A stretch of DNA of 64,000 nt from Melastoma dodecandrum (lineage: Eukaryota > Streptophyta > Magnoliopsida > Myrtales > Melastomataceae). Of the stretch, positions 25,101 to 37,092 are shown in pieces; within the stretch, counting starts at the first letter, position 1, and each line of letters begins with the position of its first letter. The notes under the pieces are model-generated. The model saw only the letters and a list, made by a program, of their open reading frames with translations. It searched no databases and was not told where the DNA came from. Made by a program: the position numbers and the translations under genes. The DNA lies in assembly GCA_029817715.1 (NCBI GenBank), contig JARUPY010000471.1, forward strand, positions 1,178,001 through 1,242,000. Direction: 5' to 3'.

Positions 25101-26277
25101 TTAAATTATGGGTTAAAAAGGACAAGCCCAATGATGAACAACTAATAGATTCCACCCCATCTATCAATCACTGCCATGTATATTTCGGAAAATACTACAT
25201 TAGGCACGACGGAAATGGAACAAGATTCTGATCGGTTCATGTCGTATAGAATAATTTAATCATCCTATTTTTTATATTCTACTTTTAACTATATATAATC
25301 AATCATATTTTATTATGTTGTAGTATTTGTCCTACTTTATGCACGATGGTTGCGGCAAATCCTCAAAAATTTAAGCTATACAACGGCTTTGGGTATTCAT
25401 ATCCTATCCCGCTTTAATCGCATCGTCCGAGGGAACTTGGTCTAGTCGATTTTCACGAAATATTCGAGTTTTGATAATGAAGACATTAGTTGGATTCATG
25501 TTTAATGTTGCTAGCGTGTAAGTATTAGGAAAGGGGGGTGGCAACAATTTAAGGAGCAGCACAAGAAATGAGGGTGTTTTGTTTGCTTCATTTTTTTTTT
25601 TTAAAATGCAAAGAATCTCGTTAACATAGCTGTGGTGTTTTAGAAATCTCATATTTTGGAGGAATCCGGTCGTAGACAGACTTTATGGGACACCATGTAC
25701 TTTAAAAAAAAAAAATTGTAAAACTAATATTAGCATAATAGATAGTATCATTCACCCCTTCAGTCTCTCAGTTCATGGTTTTAACTCTAATTTAACCTCG
25801 TCCGTGGATGACGTGGCATTCTTTGACTGGTCAAATCGGGGTCGTGATATCGTCCACTAGCCACCGAGTTCCGTAACGGGGGGCGTACGCCTCTCCCCCC
25901 GTCACGCCACGTGTTCAAGTCCCGTTGGTCTGTCACCCTCACAGCCCCCGTGCTTAAAAAAAAAAAACCTGTCAAAACAGTGATTACCGCCATCACCCTG
26001 TTCCTCCTCTCTCTCTCTCTCTCTCTTCCACCTCCTTCCCCCGCCCCCTCCTTTTCTCTCTTCCCTTTGTCACAGTCAAAAAACAGTCGCCAACCACCGA
26101 AACAGAACAAACCAAAGAACCACCGCCACCTTGGCCCGAGTCTCCGCGGTGGCCCCCCACTAATGCCCATCGCGACGATCGTCCCGTGACCGCCTCGCGA
26201 TCGCCCTCCGTTCCGGCGTTTTCCCTAGCTCCGTTCCGGAGGAAATGAGGGAGGAGTAAGAATTTCTAGCAGCCTCG
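22126..26277. other. Long region without recognised genes
   Basis: No open frame with recognisable similarity on either strand. 22126-22700 continues the SRO-side host sequence. 23180-23720 contains G-rich plus-strand tracts, including runs of about 16 and 18 G near 23511-23524 and 23606-23623. 24640-25100 is low-complexity A/T-rich. 25800-26277 is GC-richer, with the CYCD5 promoter and a (CT)n tract near 26006-26028 in the likely 5' UTR. Confidence 0.55.
25822..25913 (+). promoter_or_regulatory. Palindrome-rich upstream region of the cyclin gene
   Basis: TTTGACTGGTCAAA (25822-25835) is a head-to-head pair of W-box cores (TTGAC). ACGGGGGG (25876-25883) and CCCCCCGT (25895-25902) form an 8-bp stem. 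CACGTG (25908-25913) is a G-box. They lie about 365-455 bp upstream of the CYCD5 start codon. Factor binding is inferred from known core motifs only. Confidence 0.35.
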
Positions 26278-27685
26278 ATGGACGACCACTCGATCTCCAC
26301 CTTCCTCTGCCGAGAGACACGGGAGTGCCTGGACGACGACAGGCTCGACGAGGTGTCTGCTTGTGATGGCTTGGATGACGAGTACCTGCGGACGATGTTT
26401 GAAAGGGAGATCGGTTGTTGTTCTGGATCGAGGAAGGGCGGATCCTTGTATGCCGATGATGAGGGGATGAAATGCGCGCGATTGGACGCTGTGTCCTGGA
26501 TCACTAAAGTTTGTTGTTCTCGTTTTCGATAGGTGTTTTGCTTTGATCGGAACCGTAATGGTGATTAATGGAACGGGATGGTAACCCTGGTATTGGCATG
26601 GCGTGCAGAGCGGAGACGCTTTCGGATTTCGGTTCCAGACCGCATACCTGTCGGTGATGTACTTCGATCAGTTCCTCGCTAAGAGGTCCATCGATGTAAG
26701 AAAGTGCTGCATTACGGTTTCTTCCGTTTCTCGTCCTCAACCATATTTCCTTAGCTTGAAACTTTTGCCGCTATGATTTCAGAGGGAAAAGCCATGGGGA
26801 ATTTGGTTGCTCGCAGCGGCGTGTCTCTCCCTGGCGGCGAAGATGGAGGAATCGACCATCCCAAAGTTGTCGAGCCTGCAGAACCAGTCAGAGCACTACT
26901 TCCGTAACCATATGATCCAGAGGATGGAGCTTCTGGTGCTCAACACGTTGGAATGGAGGCTGCGACTGGTGACACCTTTCGACTTCCTAGACTACTTTGC
27001 GGCAATGTTCTGCAAAGAGCATCATCGGCCGAGCGAGATAACGTCCGGATCAGTCGAAGTCATATTATGGATGGCAAGAGGTGGGGAACCATACTCTTTG
27101 AAGTCCCTGTTTCATTGATTAAACACACATTATGATGGTGATTCGTTTTCACTTGTTCTTGGAGTAAATCCAACATAGACATCGGTTTGCTGGACAGAAG
27201 ACCTTCGACCATAGCGGCCGCGGCTGCTGCAGCCACATCCAACGCCATACAATCTAAAGACGACTTGGATTCCAAGATGAAATCCAGCCGCTTCCTCAGT
27301 AACCTGGACATAGTAAAATCTAGTTTCGTTACATCATATTCCACATGCTTGGCTCACAGGCCAAGTTCTCAAGAGTTATTACAAATACTATGTTTTTTAT
27401 TGGGGGTGGGGGGATTTGTCTGGACAGGATGGGGTGTTCTCGTGCTACAGTCAAATTAAGAGGTTGGGGAAGCAACATGGCGACGAAGACGATGACAGAT
27501 CAGAGGAATGGACAGCACCAACTGCAATCAGTCTGCCAATGGGCCAACCAAGGGCGGTCTCTTTTATCCCAGAGATCTCTGCAGAGGACAGCAATAGTAG
27601 CAGGAGGAGGAAGAGGGCAAAGAGGAAGAGGCCTTCGGGGGATGATGATGATCCGCATTTCAGAGGATCCCCTGATTGCAGTTGA
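26278..27685 (+). CDS. CYCD5: D-type cyclin, CYCD5 group
   Basis: D cyclins activate CDKA at G1/S and so link signals to RBR phosphorylation in the nucleus. Exons: 26278-26508, 26609-26695, 26783-27080, 27179-27312, 27428-27685 (335 aa); phase closes at each GT-AG junction. The N-terminus has FLCRET, an FxCxE variant of the LxCxE RBR-binding motif, as in Arabidopsis CYCD5;1. The cyclin box includes AVSWITK, FGFRFQTAYLSVMYFDQFL, then ACLSLAAKMEES and LVLNTLEWRLRLVTPFDFLDYF. An alanine run (AAAAAAA) lies in exon 4. The C-terminal basic tail is SSRRRKRAKRKRPSGDDDD, like the CYCD5 tail. The start ATG at 26278 precedes the RBR motif by a few residues. Confidence 0.88.
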
Positions 27686-29176
27686 CAAGATTGGAGATTG
27701 ATCTCAAAGTTCATTTTCTTTCTATTAATTTCTTTGATTTTTTTTTCCTTCACTGCTTGATATAAAAGGTGAAAAACGACAGGAGGAAAGCTGGGTGTCT
27801 GGGCTTGGGGGTTTGCATGGAATGGGAAAGGTTTCTGGGAGAGAGTGGGGACGGGGGGGTGGGGGACATGGGGGAGAAAGTCTCCCCCAAGAGAGGCTCC
27901 TCTTTTTTTTTTTCCTTCTTTTCATTTGCTCAATTCCATTTTTCTTTCTTTCCTGTGTTTTTGTTTCGGGGGTGGTTCTAGAATTTGAGTACTCTGGCTG
28001 GTTAAAAGGTTTGAGGGTTGTGCAAGGAGCAAAAGTAAGGTGTTGGGTGTCGGTGTCTGGGGGGGGGGCTTGCTGATTTGATGCATCAGTGGGGTTTTGC
28101 GTCTGCTTGTTGGCCAACCAGCCAGAAAGAATGGGATCGTTGTAAGAAAGGTATGAACTTTGAAGTGAAGTGAAGTGAATGTGATTGGGGGGAGATGTCA
28201 ATTCATAATCTTGAAAGAGAGGAGGGGGGGTAGGTCACCCCACTCTCCCCTCTGCGTTTCTACTCTTATCTGGTGTTTCCTCCGAAGTCTTGCCCCATGT
28301 CGGGGTGTCATGTTTACAAACCCCATGCAAACACACCTTCCTCCTATCCATTCGAGCTCGAGCCATATGAAATTGACCCCTCACTGATTTTTTTTTGGGG
28401 GTACTCAATTATCGTGGTCCTCTCTTAGCCTCTTCCTCAGCGCAGTTGGTAGGGTATGTGTTTATATATAATTCCCATCTCCCCCACCTCCCCAATATAT
28501 GCTTCTCACAATCTGTGGCCTGAAACCCATATAAATTAGAATTAAAATTTCTTTCTAAGTTTTTTTTGGGGGGGTTTGGGGAGGGAGGGAGATTTGTCTT
28601 CTAGCTGCAGAGAGACACAGCGAATGACTTAAAAAAAAAGGAAATTGGGTTTTGCTTGCCCCCCTCTTCAATTGTGGGGATGTGAAGCATCATTCATTCC
28701 TCGAGTAGGGGCGACACTGTTGGATTGACCTTTCCTTCGGGGATGCAAATCTGGGTTTTTTCTCACGTAAAATGGAGGGATGGGGGATGATGGTGATGAT
28801 GAAATGTGGGAATGGGGTTGGGGTTGGGGGTGATGACTCGGTTGAGAAAATGACATTACCAAATCCTATTTGGGGCCCAAATCATTAATAGTAGGAGGAG
28901 GAGGAGGAGGGGAATGTGAGTGAGAGTGTTTACAGTCAAAAAAAAATGACATCCCAACTTCAGGAAACAGAGGGAGTAGTTGCGTTGCTGTTGCCATGTT
29001 TTTAGTGGGGATTGATCTTCAATGCAACTCTCTCTCGGCAGAGGACTTTTTCTCCTTGGGAGGGGTTTCTCCACACTCACACTCACACTCGTCTCGTCTT
29101 GTGTCCTTCGTTTAGGTGGACTGGACTGGACTGCGGGAGTACTCTTCTCCTATGATTCATTCATTCGCGACTGCAC

Positions 29177-29260
29177 GGTTCCCATGTGTTTGTGCACGCA
29201 CATGAACATTGCTGCCAGGGTTCCCATGTGTTTGTGCACGCACATGAACATTGCTGCCAG
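29177..29260. repeat. Two perfect tandem copies of a 42-bp unit
   Basis: 29177-29218 and 29219-29260 are identical. Each unit contains the inverted repeat CATGTG...CACATG around TTTGTGCACG. With no mismatches the duplication is recent, or it is an assembly artefact. Confidence 0.9.
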
Positions 29261-29288
29261 GCTATCATAGTACGTGCGGACCGATGAA

Positions 29289-29440
29289 ATATAAAATATA
29301 AACCAAGCCTCACTTAAAGACTTAAGCTTTTAAGTCGAATGGTAAAATTTCTACATGGTATTAGAGCGGTGCTGGGTTTAAACACCGGCGCACGCCAAAA
29401 TCCTCAAAAAATAAAGCGAGTGTTGCCCCAGAAAAAAAAA
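29289..29440 (+). mobile_element. Probable remnant of an LTR end and primer site
   Basis: Near 29373 the sequence ACATGGTATTAGAGCGG resembles an LTR end followed by a tRNA-Met primer site (TGGTATCAGAGC), preceded by TTAAGCTTTTAAGTCGAATGG. An A-run follows near 29431. No partner LTR or coding part is present. Confidence 0.35.
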
Positions 29441-29545
29441 CAGAGCTTCGCACCCAAACTAACCAAGGTAATTTGGAGGAAAGCAGAATAAAGAATCGAA
29501 CCCCCCGGAAGGTTTCAGAGTTAGACGCTAGGCCGCTTTGGTTTT

Positions 29546-32500
29546 TCACCCTGAGCCCACCGGGATCATCTTCAGGAGAGCCGCAACGGGCATGCCAAGG
29601 AACCCGAACAGCACGGTCACTACCCACTGTTGCAGGCTCAAAGGGTACGTGTTGGCGAATGTCCCGAGGAACTCGATGATCACGACCTGGAAGATAACCG
29701 TGCATGCGAGAACGGCGACAAACACGTAATTCTTCAGGATGCCTCGGAACACGTTTAGCTTCTCCATATCCCTGGAGCTGATCTCATTGAAAACCTGTTC
29801 CAAAACAAAAGAAAAACAGTGAGGAGACCTTACAAACTGCTGAATTGTTGATGTATGAGGTTAACCAATCTTTCCTGCAGGGATGAGGAAACTCCAAAAC
29901 GGAAGTGTTTCGATTAGCAGGCAGCCATTCATTACCTGGCAGAAGACGAATGAGTTGAAGATAAGAGTATTCAGTATCAAATCGGCATCGGAGTCGTCCA
30001 GGTGAAAAACGGATTTCCCGTTGGTTTGCAGGTACCACAAGATAACCAGCTGATACAGGGACTGGCCAAGAATGTTCCTCCACATGACGTTGCTGATGAA
30101 TTTTCCCTTCCTGCCAACTGGTGGCCTCTTCATCAGATCATCACTTGGAGGCTCTGTTGCTAATGCGAGGGCTCCGAGGGTGTCCATGATCATGTTGACC
30201 CACAGAAGCTGCACGGCAGTGAGCGGGGCATTTCCTACAACGTGATTGTATGAAAAGATTAGTTAAGTAAAAACATCAGGAAGTTCATGGAGAAAGAAGA
30301 GTGTTGTAAATACCAGTCAAACATGCCGAAGAGAAGTTTACGATCAAGGCCACGACATTGACTGTCAACTGAAACTGAACGAATTTCTGGATGTTTATGT
30401 AAACAGAACGTCCCCACTTAGCAACCGTGGCGATTGTGGAGAAGTTGTCATCCAGAATTATAACATCTGCACTCTCTTTAGCGACCTGTGGGAAGAAAAG
30501 GGATCATGCAATGTGAAAATGTCGAGTAAATCTGACTTTTGTGGTCGACAAATGTGCAAGACAGATGGTTGAAAATTTCTCTTTAAAGCGGAGGATGATG
30601 CAAAACAGAGAGAAAGTTGGAGCTGTGGTAGCACCTCAGTTCCCGCAATCCCCATCGCCAGTCCAATATCAGCTTCATGAAGTGCCGGAGCATCGTTAGT
30701 ACCATCACCGGTCACAGCAACCACTTCTCCGAATGCAGTCTTCAAGTGTTTCACAAGCTTGTGCTTATCCAAGGGAGAAGACCGAGCCATTACCTGAGAA
30801 TAGACAAATATGAGATCACCTTTCATGCTGCAGTGTTCATGCCTTTCAGGCAAATGTCATACTTAAGCAAGAAAGCTACAAAGGTACCTGGATTTTAGGA
30901 ATAAGCTTCTCTAACTCTGCGTCGGACTTTTCCCTGAATACTGGGCCTTCAATGGCAATGCCATCATCAGTCAAGATTCCGCATTCTCGAGCAATTGCCT
31001 TGGCAGTGTTTATATTATCTCCCGTCACCATGCGCACCACTATTCCTGCAGATCTGCAGATTGCAACGGACTCCTTGACACCAGGACGCACCGGATCTTT
31101 AATACCAACAATTCCAATGCAAGTGTATCCTTCTGTGGGGATTGCACTCTCTGGTGAAAAATCATTTCCAACTTCCATGTAGGCGAGGCATAGAGTTCGC
31201 AGAGCCTCGTTAGCAAACTGCTCGATGGAGGTATTCAGAAAACTTAGCGAGGACTGATCCAGAGGAACAACATCACCGTTGCGATCTATCACCTTATCAC
31301 AAGCAGCCAAGACAATCTCAGAAGCACCCTTGCAATGAGCCAAACAGCCGCCTTCAGGAAGCTCTATAACCACACCCATCTTCTTCTTCAAGGAATTAAA
31401 AGGTTCGACTTTCACAATGTTCGTCTTTGCCCTCTCAGCATGGAAATTTCCGCCCATATTTAACCCAAACTCTAGAATCGCTGTTTCAGTTGGGGTCCCC
31501 AGTATCTCAAACTTTTGGCTATCGCTGATCACAACTTCTCCTCCGGTATTGCTAAATATTGACTGGAGCAACATTTTCTTAGCAAACTCAGGGATTTCAG
31601 AGGACAATGACAGAGCTTCGTCACTGGTACTTACTTCCACGACTTTCTGGCAGACACAGGTTTTTACGACAGTCATATGGTTCGTGGTCAGTGTACCGGT
31701 CTTGTCACTACAGATTGTCGTTGAAGAACCCATAGTTTCACAAGCAGCAAGGTGCCTCACAAGAGCCTTGTCGTTCATCATTTTCTTCATGGCAAAAGCA
31801 AGACTCAGAGTCACCGCTAATGGCAGTCCTTCAGGAACAGCCACCACGACAATCGTGACTGCGACGGCAAAATATTCCAGCAGCTGCATTGCCTCGTCTC
31901 CTGACCAGGACAAATAAGACCTTTCTCGGAGCTTTCTGGCAAAGAGTCCTTGAACCAAAACAGCGAAAGTGACGACGGCAAAGAAGAGGCCTATTTGTCC
32001 AATGATGGTCGCCACACCATTAAGCTTGACCTGCAATGGCGTTTCATCATCTCCGCCTTCACTGAGAGTTGCCATCAACTTCCCCCATTGAGTTCTCATC
32101 CCAACAGTTGTCACCAGCATCCTGCATGATCCATCCTGGACTTTCGTTCCAGACATAAGAAAAGGATTTCCGGCATGAACACTAACCGGTTCGCTCTCTC
32201 CTGTCAGACTGGATTCGTTTATTAGCACAGAAAACCCAGAGATAAAAAGTCCATCCGCTGGGACTTGATCTCCTATGTTGAGGTGAACAATATCACCTGG
32301 AAGAAGATCATAGATGGACAGTTTCTGCCTGCAACCATTCCTTGTCACTTGAACAGCGATTTTCTTCTTTTCAGTGTCTAAATCCTTAAACTGCAGAGAC
32401 TGCCTGTAATCGCTCGTGGCAGTTACAAACACAACCAGCAAGATACTAGCAACAATGCCGAGCCCATCGTGTGCACCCTTAGGCCAACCTTCCATGACTA

Positions 32501-33664
32501 TGCCGACAGCAAGGGACACGATCGCGCAGACGGCAAGAATCATGAGTGTCATGTCTTGAAGCGCCTCCCATACAAAGAACCAGAATCCACGAGGTGGACT
32601 TTCAATAAACTTATTAATTCCGTAGACCCCTGTTCTTTGACTGAGGGATTCTTTCGAGTTGGAAATACCCTCCTTTGTGGATGTGGACAGCTTGTCCACA
32701 ATCCCTTCAACGCCCCCGTGGCTTCTTAACTTCTTGAGGTCATGGCCTTCAACGATTGACCCCAGCTCTTCAGCATCAATCTGAAACCCTGCGGCACTTA
32801 CATCCTCTGGGACTTTGTAATCGCTCAGTCCTACAAAGAAAGTGAAATATAACCGAGAGTTGGATTAGGAGAGCTGCAAATTATCATCACAAGGTGGAAA
32901 CAATCCTAAAACAGAGCACCTTGGATGAACTGAAGAGCAGCCTGCGAAACTATAACAGCAACCCTGAAGTTAGCCTGCAACAGAAAAGAATGATCGTGAA
33001 TGAGAGATTTTATAAACATTATCAAAACAACGAGAAAAATCAAGGGGCATTGTCACGACGACAACCGGGATGGAAAGAACTGAATGTCCAACGAAGTTCA
33101 ATAATTCAAGCATACACAACACATCAAATCTACCAAAGCAAGACCTCACACTTTTGGAATCAACATTTTCAATTGGTATAATCTGGTAAAACCCTTCTCA
33201 TTCACAAGCAAAATTCTAATCACAACAGCACACGTCGAAATGCCGAACGGAACTCGCGATGGATAGATCTCACATCCACAGGCATAGTTTTAATAATAGT
33301 AAGGTGAAATGAGCAAAACAAATATCTTCTCCTTCTCATGACAACATTCTAAAAACTATCAAAAAGCATGTCCATGGACAATCCTGGAAACAATAGTAGA
33401 TCCCCCCCCCCTCCCCAATTCCGTGGTCGTCCTGCGTGAAATAGCAGCGAATTAACAAACCAAAAGGAAGAACAAGAAAGAAAGGGCAACCTTGAAGCAT
33501 CGACGGATATCGGCGGCCTCGGAGCGCTTAGAGAGGTTGGCAGTGAAGCGGAACCTGCGCTTCTTGTTCTTGACGAGCCAGCAAGCCTTCCTCCACCTAC
33601 GGAGGGCATCCTCGGAAGTGTTCTTAGCCTTGACATCCCCGAAATCCTTCATTACCCCAGCCAT
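29546..33664 (-). CDS. ACA: Autoinhibited Ca2+-ATPase (type IIB P-type pump, ACA1/2/7 group), 7 exons
   Basis: It pumps Ca2+ out of the cytosol (ER, plasma or plastid envelope membrane in this clade). Exons (minus): 33664-33491, 32974-32920, 32830-30888, 30793-30635, 30485-30314, 30234-29936, 29794-29546 (1,016 aa, usual length about 1,015). The N-terminus [19 protein letters not shown] is the calmodulin-binding autoinhibitory region. Motifs in order: [23 protein letters not shown] (TM1), TGES dephosphorylation loop, [13 protein letters not shown] (TM4 Ca2+ site), [14 protein letters not shown] phosphorylation site, KGASEIVL nucleotide site, [11 protein letters not shown] hinge, [20 protein letters not shown] (TM6). 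The start [15 protein letters not shown] matches the family N-terminus. No defects are seen. Confidence 0.96.
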
Positions 33665-36600
33665 CTCTCCTTTTTCTCACCACAACTTTCGCTTCCGAAC
33701 ACGAGTTTGACCCAGAAGATGTTTGGAGATTTCAAAGTGATTGAACGAGTAAAGATGCGATCTTGAGTGGGAAATCAAACAGGAAGATCTGCAGCCCAAC
33801 CCAAGCAGTAGGTCTGTGAAATGGGGGAAATGGGACGTGGGTTTGTTTGTATTTAAAGAAAACAGAAGGTTGGGGGGGCGTCAACAAAGACGAACACGTC
33901 GTTGACCGGAGGGCGGGACTCTTTAACTTTCTCCCTTAAAGTTCTCTCGGTTATGGAATGGAGTAGACATTTGGGGTCTTCCCTGTTCTTTTGGTTCGCT
34001 GTACGGAGTGGGGTTTTGTTTGGTAATCATAAAAATTTGTGTTAGTAATTCTCGTTTTTGTTTTTACACCTGGGACATCATAATTTGTTAATTCATTCGA
34101 GTTCAAGGTGGATTCGAGGAAAGTTCTGGGGAGGCTGCCAGGAAAGAACCCTGCCATTAAAAAAGACATGTTGATGGGACGTAAAAAGGGAAACTGAGCT
34201 TACAAGACAAGGCAAAGACGTACAACTTTAAGACAAGTTCCGTAGGAAGCAGAGGTGGTGGTTAGGGGCAGCCGGATTGGACGACGAACGTTAGGTGGTT
34301 GGGGGTTCTTCCTGCGAAACATGTCCGACGCCGACCAGAAGACTTGTCCGTGTTGTTTCCCAGGAAATCCGTTTGGGAATCGTACAAAGCGCGTTGACAC
34401 CACCATACTCCGAGGGTTGTGCTTGAGCGAGGGTTTTCTCGCGTTGGAGTAAACAATGACGATCCGAAGAAATATGGGCCGTTGGAACCGCGTGCGGCAG
34501 AGCTTCCACGATATTATACGAAATAGGTTGGTTGAGCACATATTTTCTTAACTAATATTAAGAATTCAGGTTTAGAAATTTTAAATTTTACTATTAAAAA
34601 ATTCGATATTTGAAATATCAATTTTGTAATTTTTCCGGTGAATTAAGTGTCTATGAAGTCGACTTCTTTAATGTTCATAAAAAAATATGAGTTTGATGGA
34701 CTTATTTCGCAAAAACATTCTACAAAAAAAACTCTAGCATTCGTTTCAGTCCAACAGGAATTAAATAGGAGAAGAAGGTGAAGTGAACTTCCCTTCAGTT
34801 TTCTTTTTGGAGGATACGTGAGAGAGCGTAGGGACTTCCCTTTCTAATTCCCTTTCTTTCTTTATGGTCTCCTGTCCAAATAGAAGCAAGGGTCAAAGAC
34901 ACGGACAGGGACTCCCGCTTCATCGTAATATCAAGTTATTGGATGTACATGAAATCGTCAATCATATGCATACGAAGCGAAACTGAACCTTCTTTTGATG
35001 CCACTCTAACAAAAGTAGGTCCGAACGCAGAAACGACACGATTCATTAATTGTGTCATTCAAATAAACGGGTTCAAGCACAATAAAGTATGTGTTTTGGT
35101 ATGGTTTTTAAAATTAAACATTAAAATTAAATAATATATAAAAATATATTAATATCTTTTCTTTATTTCTCGAAAGCACTGTCATAATTTCTTCTTTGCT
35201 CTAAGAATTTAAAAAACTAGTTAGGTTGTAAATGAATTTATTTCATTTTTTTTCATTTTGAAATATCTTTTTAATCGTGTTATTATTTTCATATCATGTT
35301 TGTTCTATAATTTACAAATGGACGATTCAACACAAGTCACACATTTCCAAAAATATTCAAGTAAAGTAGAATAGTTAGGCAAAATATATTTTTAATGTTG
35401 TCTTTAATGCTTTTTCTAGTTGCTAGATTTATTATTATTTAGTTAACTGAATTATAAATATAACTATTCTAATTTTAAAAATTATTATAAAAAATATTTT
35501 GTTTGTGATATACATACATATATATATATATACATGCAGCCTAAGAGGCGCACGTTCATGTTCAAGTGCACATGAAAACAGGAAAAAGGGTTTATGATAG
35601 GGCGAACATACTTAATGTTCCAAAACACAAATCTTCCCGATTGGAGTACATGGTGGTGGAGATATTCCATGGTCCGACAAGTCCATCCGCGTGCAAAACC
35701 TTAGACATTGCCAAACTCGAATGAATGAAGTTGGAGCACATGGGGGGGGAAGTAAAGTCTAGTAGGAAAGGGGTTGAGGAACTTTGATCAGCGATTAGTT
35801 TGCTTCAAGGGTTGTCGGAGTGGACTCGAGCTATGAAATCCTCATTTTACCTGACTTGATATGGACCCAGACCCGGTTTTCGGGCAACAACAGAAGTTTT
35901 CAACCAAAGTTTTCAGCGGTCCTCTCCAGTCCCTCCGCCGCGTCCTTTTCTGCTGATTTTGTGCTCTTACCACGAATGGGCTTTTCGGTAGTCTGGGCCT
36001 GTAATTTCCCTTCAGGCCCATGGAAGTTCCCAGACATTATATGATCTTGGAATCGTTTCAATCTTGGTAAGAAAATTAGGACCCACCTTATTCCTTTGTT
36101 GGGAAAGGAATTCCGATATTTAAGCGGTTGGTTTGTTTCGTACAAGTAACTTCCCCCCCTCCTCAAACCAGACATCCGCGTGTTGACTTTCCTCGATTTT
36201 GAATTGATCCAATTCCAATCTGACTTTGGGCAGAGTCATGAACAATTATGGTCAATCACACGAGTTTTTTTTGCTTCGATGCCTTTTCTGCTCTAATATC
36301 AAGACCACGTGTGATGATGCGAGATGGATGGGCTTGAGCGACAAGGGTGGTGTTGGTGTCACCTCACTTGCGATGACTCGGCGACAAGCTGATCTCACGC
36401 TGCTGGAGTGGTCGGATCAAGCGACAGGCGAAGGGGCAAAGTCATCGGGCGAAGCGACGCTGTCAGGAGAAAGAGACTGAGGCGACGAGGAACCCAAGAG
36501 GTAGTTACGATCCGAGGTCTGACAAATTACAGCCCACGCCTGCTTCACTATCCTGCCCCACTATCTTTTTAGATATTGTCGGGAGGAAATATTATATTTT

Positions 36601-37092
36601 CATTCCTTATCTTTTGATTTAATTTTCGTATCTTTTATTTCATTTCATTTTATTGTCTTTCATAAGAGTCTTTTTTTTTTCTCTTATCACATGGATTCGG
36701 TGTGTGACGAGATTATCCGAACATTCATTACACCGGTGGTGCGCAGCTGTATCCGATTGTGTTTTCGATCCGTATGAAGTCTGGACAAGGCAAGTTCGAT
36801 GGTGGCTTAACTTATATTCGGAGGTTGACGCATCATTGTCCTTTACTTTCTAGTTCATCACCTACACATGTCACCGTTCACCATATTAATTCGCTTTTGT
36901 CGTCGAGCAACCAGCCGTCCCGGCCCGTCCCCGCATCAACTTTCACTTCATCCTCAAACTAGAGCTGAGGAGGACAGACATGTTTCGAGTGACAGTAAGA
37001 ACAAAGAATTTACTGCTTAAACTAACCATCAACATCCCTCACTTGTATTCATTTACAATTTCGAGCTCGAGTTGACCAACCATTCCTAACTA
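33665..37092. other. Intergenic region upstream of ACA
   Basis: 33665-33930 is the likely ACA 5' UTR and promoter. 34540-35560 is very AT-rich. 35820-36560 is GC-richer, with scattered open frames but nothing recognisable. No convincing gene, RNA or element ends are visible. Confidence 0.5.

Larger units (their letters stand above)
27686..29545. other. Intergenic region between CYCD5 and ACA (convergent 3' ends)
   Basis: No credible gene. The plus strand is rich in G runs between about 27840 and 28900 (for example 27849-27872, 28059-28068, 28568-28585). A 42-bp tandem duplication lies at 29177-29260 and a small retroelement-like remnant at 29289-29440. The ACA stop codon lies at the right edge. 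Confidence 0.55.

Noticed and set aside
27725..28201. 158-codon minus-strand frame rich in Pro, Ser and Lys
   Set aside because: It is the complement of G-rich tracts next to CYCD5; there is no domain and the codon pattern is not gene-like.
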